DNA of 64,000 nucleotides from Amborella trichopoda (GCF_000471905.2 NW_006498102.1:1468015-1532014); one strand, 5' to 3'. Positions 12,840 to 25,767 are shown, counted from the first letter of the stretch. Program-made: numbers and translations. The notes: a model not told the origin generated them from the letters alone.

Positions 12840-13130
12840 AATAAACGCTGGGGCACTCCACTTTCAACTGTAGACTATGGTCCACACTTGCTTTATCAAA
12901 CCAACCGAGTGTTTCCCATGATTCACAGTCCATGCAAGGGCTCATTAGTGGGTCACCAAAGTCTAATCAATGAGCCAAAAGGTTGTAATCCTAGTTTGTG
13001 GATTTTAGGTTCTCCCCTAGAGACGTACCAAGGTCAAATAGACCTGATGCAACCACAGTTCTTATGACGCATAGGGATATCTCTCGTATATGCATTAAGC
13101 TTCTATTTTTTTGTTGTTTATGAAAATTGG
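12840..13130 (-). repeat. Candidate partner LTR fragment of the copia element
   Basis: Segment 12975-13090 resembles 6246-6340 in the same orientation, with small indels (an insertion of about 25 bases after GTACCAAGGTC). This could be the 5' LTR of the minus-strand copia element or an independent copy of the same LTR family. No primer binding site was recognised next to it. Confidence 0.4.
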
Positions 13131-14763
13131 TGTCCCGGTAATTGTTTATGAAAATTGGTCTCCCTTACCGGGTACTTTCTTTCTTGATTTACTAGTATAG
13201 CAATAACGGCTATGACAACAGTAACAATAGTTGTCCTCCCAATGACACTCCTTAGGGAGTTGAATCAGAGTCCTTCAATTTCGACCATAGTATCATAGCT
13301 AGTTTATTCTTAGAATTGGAAAAACAAACAGCAACCGCATCTTTGATTTTGATGCATCGGCCTCGTGGGCAGTTGGTAGTGCGACTAAGTGCATTTAGGT
13401 CGATCGATTCTTGTTGAAACTAAGTGGTAATCAAGGTTGACGTAGTAATGTCATAAAAATACTTTTTTTAAGATATTTGAAATATCCCTTTGCGTAGATC
13501 TCCACTCCTAATACTGATCATCAAGATCTCCAAAACACTTTTGTACTGTGCTAGGTGTACCAAGATCTTCCCTCAAATGTGAATAGTATATACTTATTTC
13601 AAATAGACCAGGAAGTTATGAAAGCCACAGATATATTTTTTAAAAAACATTCTTGGGTCAAAAAAAGGTGAAATGACAGTTTGCCGAATAGTGAACATGT
13701 TACAATGGCATGATGGCCAACTTAATGTTGGGCAAAACTGGTGCTTCGCTCTCATAACACCCATCGTGTCAAACTCTTTAAAAGTTAGGCCAGTTATATA
13801 TGTCGTAAGGCTGCTATTTTGTAGAATTTAAGGGATGTGCAAATTATTTAATGGATATGCAAATTATTTAATGGATATGAAAAATAAAACTATAGTGCCT
13901 ATTAAATCTGTTATTTATGAAATATGTCAGTCGAAATGTTTGAAGTTGTGTTTCAATTTTTATTGTTATTTGGCATTTGTTATATAATTTTTCAGGCCCC
14001 TGCCTATTATGGTCCGTTACTTTTTCTATTTTTTAGATCTTTTGAACATTTGGTCTGTTATCATAATTGTTTAAAGTTAGAGAGAACTTTAGAATTCAAT
14101 TCTTCCTAAGCTTGTTGTAGTCTATTTGGGGATGTGACCAGAATCTATACTTTTCTCCCAATCCAGGACATTATGTCGATGATCACACTCCACCATTTGG
14201 CCTTATTTTGCACCCATTTACATCTACATGGTCTTAAAACTTCCGTCGTAAGTTTCATTTTGCATTTTATAGGGAGAAGGGTCTTAAATCCCTTTCTACT
14301 GACATTTTATGCATCAAATCCAGCACGGCCTATAAATAGCTTAGCTCCCTTAACATGTCCCACAGTCGAATGAAGTCTAAGCGTACTTCGTTCAAGTAAA
14401 TTGATAAGTGCCATATTTGCTTTCCTGGCATCATATGAACAATTATCGTACATTGGAGTAAAACTTAAATTTCTGATTTTGCTCCAATTTTTGAGACAAA
14501 CATCACAAATCCATTGCTGCAAATACGCCAGAACTGTTCATATTCAATTGTTTTGTAGGCTCCTAATAGTTACGGGGTGACTCATTCAAGTTTTACGAAG
14601 AACCCCCATTTCTCAAAGCACATGTGCCTATATCGCACAACAGGGAAGGCCCCATCGTTGCGATGCGACTGTTTACTGAATAATCGATCCTCTCGGATTA
14701 TTCCCGAGTCAGTGATGTGCCTAAACACCTCCATAGTCCAAAAATTTTAAAACATAACTCTGC
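13131..14763. other. Region downstream of the hydrolase gene
   Basis: No gene is recognised. It should contain the hydrolase 3' UTR just below 14764 on the minus strand. A short tRNA-like or SINE-like stretch (GGGCAGTTGGTAGTGCGACT, near 13368) is too degraded to call. A repeat of ATTTAATGGATATG lies at about 13853-13878. Confidence 0.35.
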
Positions 14764-17700
14764 TCAAACCTTGGAAACACAATGTGAATCAAGCCATGAG
14801 ATCATATCATTAATGACTTCAAATATTCTCTCATCGGGCTCCCCTTCAAGAATGCAATGATAACTGTCATCATATAATTTTAGGGTTTTGTCCTTGCTTC
14901 TCGACCTCTCATATAGGAACTTGCTTACATTAGGATCAGTAACTTTATCTGCAGCTCCATGAAGAACCAACAATGGAGCTGAAACCTGTATTCATTCACG
15001 ATGATAATAAATATATCATGTCACTTGTTTTTGTAAAAAATAAAAAATAAAAAAAGGAAAATATCGTACCCTTATTTTTGGTTTTCATATCTCAATAGAC
15101 CCAAATATTCAAAATATATCTCCTAACCCCCTAACTAACTTTACCCACTTTTAACTATTTTTTTAGCCCTAACAAATATAAAAAAGACATGCTCATTCTA
15201 AACCCTTCATCTCTTTACGTGATATATTCCCCCCAAATTTCTCTCTCTAACATTCACCCTCTTTGTCTCTCTAACAGGGAAGAGTTAGAGTGAGAGACAC
15301 AGGGAGGGGAGAGCAAGAAAATAGATAAAGAGAGAGAGATTTAAGGGAAAATCACATGAAGAAAGAAAAGATGGTGTTTAGAAATGATATATGTCTTTCT
15401 CATATATGTTTGGGGAAGAAAAATAGGTTTAAAGGGGATCAAGTTGGCTTAAGGGGTTAAAAGATATAAAACTTAGAATTTTTATGACCTAAGATATGTG
15501 TTGAAACTTTGGGTGTACTGAGATATAAAACTTAAAAAGGGGATATGGAGATATTTTCCAAAAAAAAAATACACCTAACTTTACAAGCATATGGATTCCC
15601 AATGAGTAATGAGGGTTCAAATATTTTACTTTGATTCATTTTAAGTTGCCAAGAAAGCTGAAAAACAAGGATTCTTTTGCGAACTCATCAGTTGTTACCT
15701 TATCCACTTGTGATTCAATCCCTTTGGTGGTCTTGAGTAGCTCCACTGCAGTTTTCAATCGCATCTGATCCTTGTATGAGATAACATTATACTCTGCCTG
15801 ACCAACATGCAAACTCTTGAATGAGTTTAATGGTTCCATAATGTTGACAACAACACATTAGTGTCAAGAACTACATTCATAGAGTGTCATCAACGTTCTC
15901 ATTGTTATATTTATCTTTCAGGAAAGTTTGCAGATTTTCTTTGCCCAACCAGAATATGTAATTAGGAAACTAGTACAATATGTAAGTAATGGTGGCCCGT
16001 ATCCACTTATGTCATACGCTATAATGAACTCCTACTGGTACTAGTAATGACACTGTAGTTATTATTGTAGATGTTACTACCATTGCTGCTAGTACTACTA
16101 TTCCCTGTAGTGTATTCCGATTGTCGGCTTTTTTTTATTTTTATTACCTCTATTGCAACTGATAGTTGTAATAATTGCTTTTGCTACTGCTGCCTTTCCT
16201 ATTCAATCTCCAGGAGATGAATCATGTTATTATAGTTGCTGTTGTAGTGACAGTAAAAATGATGGTATAGTCGGCAGCATTATAAAGAAACTAAAGACAT
16301 GAAGCTAAATATTTTATCCAATGTTTAGCAAAAGAATAGAGGAATGTAAGAATTACTTACAATTTTTCGCTTTCCAAGGTCTCTGAAAGCCAATTCTGCA
16401 AGATCCTTTTGTGGAAATAACTTAGCTTCAGGCAGAACTTTTGACATGAGGTTCAAGATTGCTAATACAACACCAGGTGGCGTGACATCCTCTGCAATCT
16501 TGTTTGTTTGAAATCATTATCTTTACCATACAAAATATATAGAATCAAACACTTACGAGCTCCAATGAGAAACACCTCACTCTCTCTTTGTGGATGTGTG
16601 CACGTACACGCAGTTTGTGCGTGTGTCCGTGCACATCCCTACGTTTCGAACATCCTCACATTTGTATGTTAAAATCTGAAAACCCGAATTCACCATTTGC
16701 AAGTCCAATTGCCCTACCATGTTTGGTATGATCAGCATGACAAAAAACGCCAAGATGAAATATTATACTTACCTAATGGTCGAGAAGGAAGGCAGCCTAA
16801 CCTTTAGTTTTCTTCTCTTTATATTGTTCTTGTTTTATTTTTCTTTGTACGGTTCTAGTTTTAGCTTTCTTCTCTTTATATATTTCTAGTTGCCATTGTA
16901 TAAAGGCATCCATCCATTTGATTAGGAATAACACCTTACCTTACACATGGGAGCCACCAGAATGACTCCATCCCATGTTTGAGGTTGTTTGAGACTGACA
17001 TTTAGAGCCACCGCCCCTCCCATCGACTGCCCAAAAATAAAATGAGGCAAATCCTTTACATCCGGCCTCCCTAAAGACCAATAAAAAGTTTCAAGTTAAT
17101 TACTTCTCTCTGTATATTATCATCATCCGAGCCTTATCCCAACTTTTGGGGTTGGTTGTATAGAAGGAGAAGAAAATGAGAAGCATTAAGTTTCAATTTA
17201 CTTTTGATTTTAGAGTAATGCTCAATCACATCATCTACAATGTTATCAAAGCTTGGGATGTAACCATGCAGCCCTTCAGAGAGGCCAAAAGCCGGATAAT
17301 CCATTGCAAAAACTCCGTATCCGGCTTCTGCAATACACTTCGCAATTCCTGCAAATCAAAATTGTAAATTAGTATTGCAAAAAGTATCTCACACCATGTA
17401 TGCGAACTATCATCATCATCCAAGCCTTATCCCAAGCCCGATGAGGACTTTAAACTTTCACTTTACCCGTCCGAAGCCCCGGTAAAAGAGGTGGTTGCGT
17501 TAGATAGGTAGCCAAGATAAAACTTTGCCATAGATCCTAAGAATAGAGGAACAAGATTCATGTAGCCGACCTTTAATATTTGGGATAAGGCTTATAAAAA
17601 TATATGAGAACCAAGTTTGTAAGTTTTATATGGGGAGAAAAAAGTGGTAGAAGTGAAAAAATGGTTCCTTTTTCATTTTTCTTTTTGTTAGAATTTATTT

Positions 17701-20700
17701 TAGGGCCCAATGGTCGAAGGAAAACACAAATAGTATTCTTTTGCAGTTAGACATTCGGACTTCTTGGAAAATTTCCTCTGGGAGAAATCACTTCTAGCTG
17801 AAGTGCTGAACATTTTATAGTTTGCACATTTAGAAAGTAATACTTTCGGATTTCTTAGAAAGCAATCTTTGATACACATCATTACGGCGCTTGTCCAAAA
17901 ACTAGATTACTGAAAGAGATAAACTACAACAATATATTCGAATGCATGACAAGGATGAAAAGATTTGTTCTCTTGTGCAGTACTACTACTCAAATAGTTT
18001 AGAAAACCTGTGTAACTTATTTGCCCATATAAAACTAAATGCTGGGGAGATAAGGCTCTAGCGAAAATATCTAAGGGTGTTAAAAATCTATCGTGGTAAA
18101 TTTTTTTTTTCTTATTTTTGAGGGTAGTTTAGTGGGGATACGGTCTCTTATCTGTAGTAGGAATGGAACTCAAGACGTCATCTTATAGTGACTCACCACC
18201 CTTATCACTAGCCCTAAGCACATTCTTGCGTGACAGTGAAAATTATGATATGCAAATTACTATTTGTATATAAGAGATTTATGCAACGAGATCATTTAGT
18301 TCAGTACAAGGTTATAACATCCTTTAGCTATTAGACTTGAAATTAGGTGGTTACAAGGTTATAACATCCTTTAGCTATTAGACTTGAAATTAGGTGGTTA
18401 CAGTGTTGTTAATTATAAAAAAATTTCTTAAACTTTGTGGCATGCTCAAAGGAGTTACATTTGACATCTTCCAACATGATTATAATCTCCTTGTACTAAA
18501 AGCTTGAGTTTTGCAGTATACAATCCCCCACGCATAAAAACCCAGTGCATAATCGTGAATGACTAGTGTGGTCGAGTGGGTGTTTTCTCACACGAGAAGC
18601 GCTTGTGAGCATCATGCCACTTGTAGATTAGTAAGCATCATTTTTTTTTGGGTGAGTCAGTGGGGAGAGGGCCCCTACCCTTGGTAGGAATTGAGCCTAG
18701 TCGTCAAGCACTAACAAATTAAGCCCGAGCACTTTTCCTATTAATAAGCATCATTTTGAAATTGAATGGGACAGAAACGTATCATTGTACTCAACAAATC
18801 TGGACACTTCTATACCCTTATTTTGTATATGAATTTTTTTTTTTACTAAAGGTATTTTTGGTCATTAGGAGGGGTGTGACGTCATCCACATGGGGTGTGA
18901 AATCATTCATATAGAGCATTAAATGCCACTAGTGTGACATCACCCACATGTAGATAATGTCACACCCCATGTGGATAATGTCCCACACTCCTAATGACCA
19001 AAAATACCGATAAATTACTTCATCGTGTGAGCACCCTAACATAACCCTAAAAAAAACCCCTTAACTATGTGTTTTTGGGCTTGTTCGCCACTTAGATGGT
19101 GCAGTGGAACATTAAAGCTTCAAAAATAGTGTAGATTGACACGTCTATGACAACTTGAAAATTTTCAAAATTGACAGTCCAAAATATGTTACAAAATACA
19201 ATGTTTTCAATACTTGAAATCCATTTGTTTCTTATGTCCATGGATCTTGATATTGAGATGATCAATTTGAGGATATTTGAGCATCAAAACAACCACTTCT
19301 AGTGAAAATTTTGAAATAGGCTCTAATTTGATTGTTTAGAGTCTCGGCTCTATATAAAGTCTTCTATAATTGAAAAGGGCCTTTTCTCACCTTCAAAAAA
19401 GAAAGTACAGGTATCTCCATATCCATGGCAAAAGAAGACGGTGCCCTTCATGCTTACACCTGCTCCTGGTAACCAGCTCTTCCAAAATATCTCCAATCCT
19501 CTCGAATTCCTTTCATAACTCTGCAAAATAAATCCTATTCAGCCAAAACAGTTCTATAACAAAAATTTGTTTCTTTATAACATAAGTAATAAAAAATGTT
19601 TGAAATTCACAGTTCTCCACAAATGACTTTAAATAAGAGAAAATTATCAAAATCCTTCTAACTTATGAAGTATATAACATTTTACTCTTTTGTAACTATT
19701 CCATGTCATGATCAACTGTGTTTTGACGGGTATTTTAAAATTCAATCGAAAGAAATAAATACACGATATTAAATGGTTCATATCTTAATGTATTTCGATA
19801 GATTTCTCTTTAAATAATATGATACATACAGTAGGCAACAACATGTCCTACAGGTCATCACCATCGGATTAGACGGTAATGCAGGGAGTGGGTCTCATGG
19901 TCATTATCTTTAATATGGATCACAATGTATTCTCATTTTGGAACGAGACCATGTTTTATATGTTCTACGAGGTCAAAGACTAATGTAGGAAAAATCGAAC
20001 CGGGACGGTTAATCGGACATAAGGTCGGAAGCGGTGCAATCAGTTTAACCAGTAAATCGGCCAATTCAATCGGCCTAATCAGACAAATATGTGGTGGTAA
20101 AAAAAGTGCTAAAAAAAATAAAAAAAATCTAATAAAATATGTAAACTATATTTAAGACATTATTAAACAAAGCACTTCCAAATGAAGTTCAAAATTAATG
20201 GAAAAATTAGATTTAAATAATCAATTTGTGCTTTAGGGGTATTTTTACAAATTTTAAAAAATGAAAAAAAATATAAAAATAAGTACTAATAGCCAAAACA
20301 ATTTCCAATCTTCTTCAAAATGATGAAAAACATTAAAAAATGCATTACAAACAAAATCTCTTATTTTTTAATATTTTATAAAAAAAATTTATTTTTTATT
20401 TTTAAAAATACTTGACCTGTTCACCAAAACTAGTACCGGCTAGTTTTGGGCGGTTAAAATTTGCACCAGCCAATTTTTCCTATACTCTCATAGACATACA
20501 TTAGGACCATATGGACCGTACTATATTTTTGCAACCATATCATATGATCCCTATGCTAATAATAATAACATGACCTTAGGTTATCATCGTTGTCAATGGT
20601 TTGATGGGTTAGATGGTGATGGAGATAGTGAGTCCCGTAGGGGTAGGGATCACTGTTTAACCTATACCATCACTGTCCAACCTACTGATCGAATAGTGGA

Positions 20701-21327
20701 GAGTGGTTCCCAAAAGGAAGTAGCCGATTTGCAGGTACCATCGCCGTGTATCTGTCCAAGCCACTGGTTGGGCATTGATAATCAACTTGGTCTCGCTGCT
20801 ATAATTGACCAAATGGACCAAAAGCAGGATTTGAAAAGTTGCCGATCCGATTTGAAGGAAGTTGATTGCGAGACAGAATTAGAATTTGAACTCGTTTCTC
20901 TCTAATTTGCCTCACTTCGAACATTTCTTTTAATGATTTAAACTCCAAATCATCGAAGAAATATAGAAAATACGACTTTTATGCAACTTTGTTTAGTTTT
21001 TTTTTTTTTTTTCATTCTCTCTCTTTGCTTTCTATTTTTTATCTTTTTTGCCTTGATTTCAACGATCAAGATTGCACCAATTCAGCAGATCTGGATCGGT
21101 CCAGTGGCCACTTCAATCGGCAAGCTAGTTTTTTTAAAAAGAAAATATCTCCTTACCCCTATTTTTAACTTCTCTATATCTTTAGACCCAAAGATGAAAA
21201 ACATTACTTGAAAGCAAATAACCTCTATTTTTCCTATCTGGCATCGCCTGAATCTCTTTGGAGATCAATTTTTTAACCCAATAAAAATTAAAATGACATA
21301 TTGTCTCTTTCAAATCACGGTCTCTCA

Positions 21328-21373
<46 letters not shown>

Positions 21374-22077
21374 AAGNNNNNNNNNNNNNNNNNNNNNNNN
21401 NNNNNNNNNNNNNNNNNNNNNNNNNNNNNNNNNNNNNNNNNNNNNNNNNNNNNNNNNNNNNNNNNNNNNNNNNNNNNNNNNNNNNNNNNNNNNNNNNNNN
21501 NNNNNNNNNNNNNNNNNNNNNNNNNNNNNNNNNNNNNNNNNNNNNNNNNNNNNNNNNNNNNNNNNNNNNNNNNNNNNNNNNNNNNNNNNNNNNNNNNNNN
21601 NNNNNNNNNNNNNNNNNNNNNNNNNNNNNNNNNNNNNNNNNNNNNNNNNNNNNNNNNNNNNNNNNNNNNNNNNNNNNNNNNNNNNNNNNNNNNNNNNNNN
21701 NNNNNNNNNNNNNNNNNNNNNNNNNNNNNNNNNNNNNNNNNNNNNNNNNNNNNNNNNNNNNNNNNNNNNNNNNNNNNNNNNNNNNNNNNNNNNNNNNNNN
21801 NNNNNNNNNNNNNNNNNNNNNNNNNNNNNNNNNNNNNNNNNNNNNNNNNNNNNNNNNNNNNNNNNNNNNNNNNNNNNNNNNNNNNNNNNNNNNNNNNNNN
21901 NNNNNNNNNNNNNNNNNNNNNNNNNNNNNNNNNNNNNNNNNNNNNNNNNNNNNNNNNNNNNNNNNNNNNNNNNNNNNNNNNNNNNNNNNNNNNNNNNNNN
22001 NNNNNNNNNNNNNNNNNNNNNNNNNNNNNNNNNNNNNNNNNNNNNNNNNNNNNNNNNNNNNNNNNNNNNNNNNNNNN

Positions 22078-22121
<44 letters not shown>

Positions 22122-25100
22122 AAAAGCATCATCTCTCTCTCTCCCAATCAAGTAGAGATCCCCAAGATTACCATTTTGCTGGCGGAGAACATAGGACGCC
22201 ATAATCGAAGCAGCCAAACCTTTCTTCATGGCTTTGGCAAGTTGGGTCTTTTCTGGGTCACAATGGTCGCAATTTTGCTTCTTGGGTCTCTCTTTATCAG
22301 TGTTTGACTATGTATCAAAGAGGCAGCACCATGGCAGCAAAAACCAGATTTCTATACTTTGGGAAAGTCGGGTTTTTTTGCATGATAGAAAATATTAGTA
22401 TTTACTTGTTTGGTCTTAATCCTTCGGGGCTTAATAAAAGAATTTTGTGGCTGAAACAACAAGTGCAATTGTTGAATCAGCCAAAGCTTTCTTTTGGTTC
22501 TCAAATTTCACTGTTTGGTGGATAGACTTGGTTAAGTGTAACTCAGCATTTTGGTTAGCGAAAGAGAGAAAGCGGTGGCAGAGGTTGAGAGGGGGGCAAC
22601 AGAGTTGTGGGCCGACTGCTGGTGGCGGAAATGAGGGCTTGGTTGCAGGTAAGATGGAAGAAAGGGGGGGTGGTGCCTGGTTGTAGATTTTGGGCACATG
22701 ATGAAGGAAAAGAGATGGACGAGGATGGATTTTGGGCACATGAAGAAGGAAAAGAGATGGACGAGGATGGGAAAAAGGGAGCAGCAGCAGGGGGGCCGCA
22801 GCAGGGGGGCCGCAACAGGGGATGGATTTGTTGCGGGTCGTGATCATGGCTTGGTTGAGAAGAGGGGTAAAACGCGGATGGTGACTGCAAAGGTGGAATG
22901 AATAGGTGGAAATGGGGGCCGGGCCACAGCTGGTTGAGAGGGATGGCGGACAGAAAGAAAGTGCAGTGGCGTGCCTGTTGGTTTTTCTTTGCTGAGTCAA
23001 TGTTCTTTTTTTGTTTCAATTTGGAAATTTTTCGAATAGAAGGTGGACGGACTTGTCACCGGATTTTTCTCTTCTCTCTTCTCTCTATTCTCTCTTCCCT
23101 CACGCCTCTCAATCAGCTGCCGCTTCCCTCAACCGTCGCAACCAACGCACACAACAAGCCCACTGCTGCTGCCTTCTTCCCACGACCCTCCCATTTGCTC
23201 TCTCCTCAGCCGCCGCACGCAGCAGTACTCACCCACTCTCATCCTCTGACACTGCTCTCTCTTCCTCGTCCGCCTTCCTCTCTCCACCATCTCTCCATCT
23301 CACGCCTCTCTCTCTCTCTCACTCTCTAGCGTTCTTCACCTACTCTCTCTCTCTTTAAAAAAACCGACGGCCACCCCACTGCTGAGAGAGGATGCCATTT
23401 TAATTTTTATTGGGGTAAAAACATGCATCTCAAAAGGGATTAAGGGGGTCGCAAGATCGGAAAAGTTTTTTTTTGTTTTCTAAGTAATACTTTTCATCCT
23501 TATATCCAAAGAGGTAGAGAAGTTACAAATAAGAGATAAGAAGATATTTTTCTTTTTAAAATTTCATCATACTAGTACAATTTGCTTTTTGGAAATATAA
23601 TATAATGGCCAAGGTTTTGTATGAGGTGTCCTCCTTATACTGAAGAAGTAAAGCACACCTCTAAATTTTGCCAAGGGAGTTTCAATGTCAGAAAATATTA
23701 TATTGGCTTGCAAATCTATATTTATTCCTAGTTACGAAATTTGAAATTTTAAAAATAGTATAAAACAAGTAGATCTATAATCACTTGAAAATGTCCATAT
23801 AACATATTACAATATGCACTATTTTTCGATCTTGAAATTCCCTTATTGTTTATATTCATACCGCTCGAGGTACAAATGATCAAATTGGAAGGTTTCCCAA
23901 GTTCGGAACACTCTCTTCTAGAGAATTTTGAAGTGTAACTTAATTCAATAGTATAAAATTGACACCGTATAAATTTGTTTCTATTATTACAATAAAAAAA
24001 ACATATAAAGAGACCATTTACTTTTGGTACAAAGAGGTCAATCTTGTCCACCAATTTGACATGAGGTGGTTTTAAGAGTATTATTGATTAGATTTAAAGC
24101 TCCAACAAAATATTCTCAAACTTTGTGAGACTCGGATGCCATCCAATATAATATCTAATTACTAAAAGTAGTTGTGACCTCCTTGTAACAAGTTTAAATA
24201 ATCTCATTATATACAATCCCATTATGATAAAAACAATTGTTTCATGTGGCCTGAACCGCATTTCTATTGTTTCATGTGGGTTGGACCGCATTTGTACAAT
24301 ATGCGATCCAGAGCTATAAAGCATCCATCTTAAAGGTGGATGCAAATAGGTCGTCCAACTAAATTCAATTGTAACTAAGGGTCAAAATGTTTTTTTAATA
24401 TAATTATTATTTTTAGTTTTCAAAATTTATTTATGTATTGATCTTCATGTTAAAGAATACATATTTTCTAAAAATTAGGATAAAATAATATTTAAAAATA
24501 TATTTATTGCCCAGCCCGTATTTCTACATTATGCGGGTTGGCCGTACACCAACCTGGTCCTTATAATAAACCATAAATATTTTAAAATTTAATGGGTGTG
24601 GTTTCTATAAAGTTCCAACCTTAAACAATCCAATTAAAGTGTACCTTCAAATTTTATCATAACATGTAATTTTGGAGTAAAACATTTTTATGATTGTCTC
24701 AAAATTTATTTTCATATCTAATTATAAAATTTTAAACTTCAAAAATGGTTAAAATCAAGTTGATCTATAAACCTATGAAAATATTGAAAATGGACGGTCT
24801 AGATAATGTATTGCAAGATGCACTAAGTTTTAGACTCAAAATCTTTTTTTTTTTTCATTTTCATATATCTCAATATCAAGATGTTTTTCAACATTAAAAC
24901 AACATTTTTCAATAGATTTTTGAGGTACATCATTAATTCTACTTTGCAACCTAATATAAACTTTTTTCAAATTTAATTTCTTGGAACATCTTGGGCATTT
25001 TGGTCCTAACAAAGATGTTACTAGCTGCTCATCTAAAGACTTATTCAGTTTACCTCCTCGGTCCGAATCCCTCGTGAGTCCATCTGCATCAAAAAGACAA

Positions 25101-25767
25101 ATAAACTGAGAAAAATAATAATATAATTAAACAATCAACAATAACAACTACTGCAAACAAATAGTTCATTCAACATTTGTACATAATTAAGTATAAATTA
25201 CTTTGCATGGTAAAAACTTTCACCTAATTTAAATTTCATTGTAGTTTTGCTGGTTTTCAGGAGAATAACTGCTTCTTGGAAATTTCCAAGAAATGAAATT
25301 TAATACCAAAATTTTGTCAAAATTTTGCCATGTTAGATCATTTTCGGTCGCAAAAACGAAAATTTCGGCGAAAATTTCAGCAGAGTCTGAAATCTAAGAC
25401 CTCAACTTCAGAACGTGTGAATTTTCGATCACAAAAACACAGAAACCTACAGACGCAGACGATGGAGACAGATCAGAGAGAGAGAGCGAACCTTGAAGAG
25501 ACAGTGATCAAGACCCTGATGAATTGGAATGAAGGCCTCACGAGCCCTTCTGCGAGCCATTGCTTGGTCCATATTAACATCGGCCATGGACTTCAAGTCC
25601 TTGCTTAGCCCTACCATTCTCCCACTATTTTCTGAGATGGCCCTCTGAACTCCAAGAGCAAACCCTCCCAGAACTCTTCTTCTGCTTCTTGAGGCGGGCT
25701 GGAGGGTGGAGAGGCCTGATCCGATGGCACCCAGCTCATTTCCACTGGCAAAGGAAGAGATCCCCAT
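14764..25767 (-). CDS. Alpha/beta-hydrolase, monoacylglycerol lipase / caffeoylshikimate esterase-like (8 exons, 390 aa)
   Basis: Exons, in transcript order on the minus strand: 25767-25492, 25083-25054, 19520-19391, 17348-17202, 17070-16940, 16498-16361, 15797-15699 and 14985-14764 (TGA at 14766-14764). All introns are GT-AG, and the 1173-nt sum is one open frame. What is seen: oxyanion-type HGYG at residues 134-137; nucleophile elbow GQSMGG with Ser210; HGAADKVTD with Asp330; DSYHCILEGEP with His360. The triad is therefore intact. Residues 1 to about 60 are Ser/Arg/Gly-rich with few acidic residues, which suggests a plastid transit peptide (inference). The closest remembered relative is Arabidopsis AT1G77420. 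The family hydrolyses monoacylglycerols, lysophospholipids or, for CSE, caffeoyl shikimate; substrate cannot be read from sequence. The start is the first ATG in frame with exon 1; no upstream ATG is in frame. Exon 2 is only 30 nt. Family DYPGFG reads DYPAFG here. Confidence 0.93.
17105..17610. repeat. RTE-LINE 3'-end-like fragments around exon 4 of the hydrolase
   Basis: Two short pieces contain the ATCATCATCC...GCCTTATCCCAA signature and, in the second piece read in reverse, GGTCGGCTACATGAATC. Both are typical of the 3' untranslated tail of plant RTE LINEs. They lie at 17115-17165 (intron 4) and 17405-17600 (intron 3), on either side of exon 4 (17202-17348), and do not touch its splice sites. 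Confidence 0.5.
18845..19012. repeat. Foldback element in intron 3 of the hydrolase gene
   Basis: The left arm about 18845-18905 and right arm about 18952-19012 are inverted copies. Both hold GGTATTTTTGGTCATTAGGA and CCACATGGGGTGTGA, in opposite directions, around a ~46-base centre. It is MITE-like and has no coding frame. Confidence 0.75.
19105..19360 (+). repeat. Inverted copy of the promoter TIR element, in intron 3 of the hydrolase gene
   Basis: The reverse complement of this stretch follows 25876-26125 closely: GAGCCGAG, CTCTAAACAATCAAATTA, GGTTGTTTTGATGCTCAAAT, CAATCTACACTATTTTTGAA. It ends 30 bases short of the exon 3 donor (19390/19389), so it abuts the splice site without changing it. 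Confidence 0.75.
20200..21330. other. Intron 2 of the hydrolase: no supported gene
   Basis: AT-rich sequence with a GC-richer island at 20570-20910 that carries a 111-codon plus-strand frame. The frame shows no family motif and lies inside an intron on the opposite strand, so it is not called. Confidence 0.4.
21334..22118. other. Assembly gap inside a (TA)n array
   Basis: (AT)n runs to about 21371, 701 N fill 21377-22077, and (TA)n resumes to about 22118. This is in intron 2 of the hydrolase gene. Frames of 272-303 codons across it are runs of unknown residues. Confidence 0.95.
22120..23400. other. GC-richer island in intron 2 of the hydrolase, with 42-bp tandem repeat
   Basis: This island is richer in G (22560-22960) and then in C (23060-23340) than its surroundings. 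A 42-bp unit starting GATTTTGGGCACATGA(T/A)GAA is tandemly repeated at 22686-22769, followed by two CAGGGGGGCCGCA repeats. Open frames of up to 189 codons occur on both strands but look like low-complexity Pro/Ser translations. It could be a transposon or retrogene remnant; not identified. Confidence 0.4.
24595..24975 (+). repeat. AT-rich ~380-bp dispersed repeat, copy in intron 2 of the hydrolase
   Basis: This is the reference copy: AAACAATCCAATTAAAG at the start, then ACATGTAATTTTGG, GATCTATAAACCTATGAAAAT, TGGACGGTCTAGATAATGTA, CTCAATATCAAGATG, and a terminal TTGCAACCTAATATAAAC that is inverted relative to the start. It has no coding frame. It ends about 80 bases before exon 2. Confidence 0.7.

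Noticed and set aside
13357-13415. tRNA-like stretch with GGGCAGTTGGTAGTGCGACT and a GGTCGATCGATTC-like B box
   Set aside because: The acceptor stem and anticodon arm could not be paired; at best a degraded tRNA or SINE relic.
20570-20905. 111-codon plus-strand frame
   Set aside because: Better composition than most, but no family motif, no start context and an intronic position; kept only as a note.
21293-22204. Frames of 272-303 codons on both strands
   Set aside because: They consist almost wholly of N translated as unknown residues, flanked by Tyr-Ile repeats from (TA)n.
22431-23358. Frames of 143 (+) and 189 (-) codons
   Set aside because: Pro/Ser-rich low-complexity frames overlapping on both strands inside an intron, with no recognisable domain.
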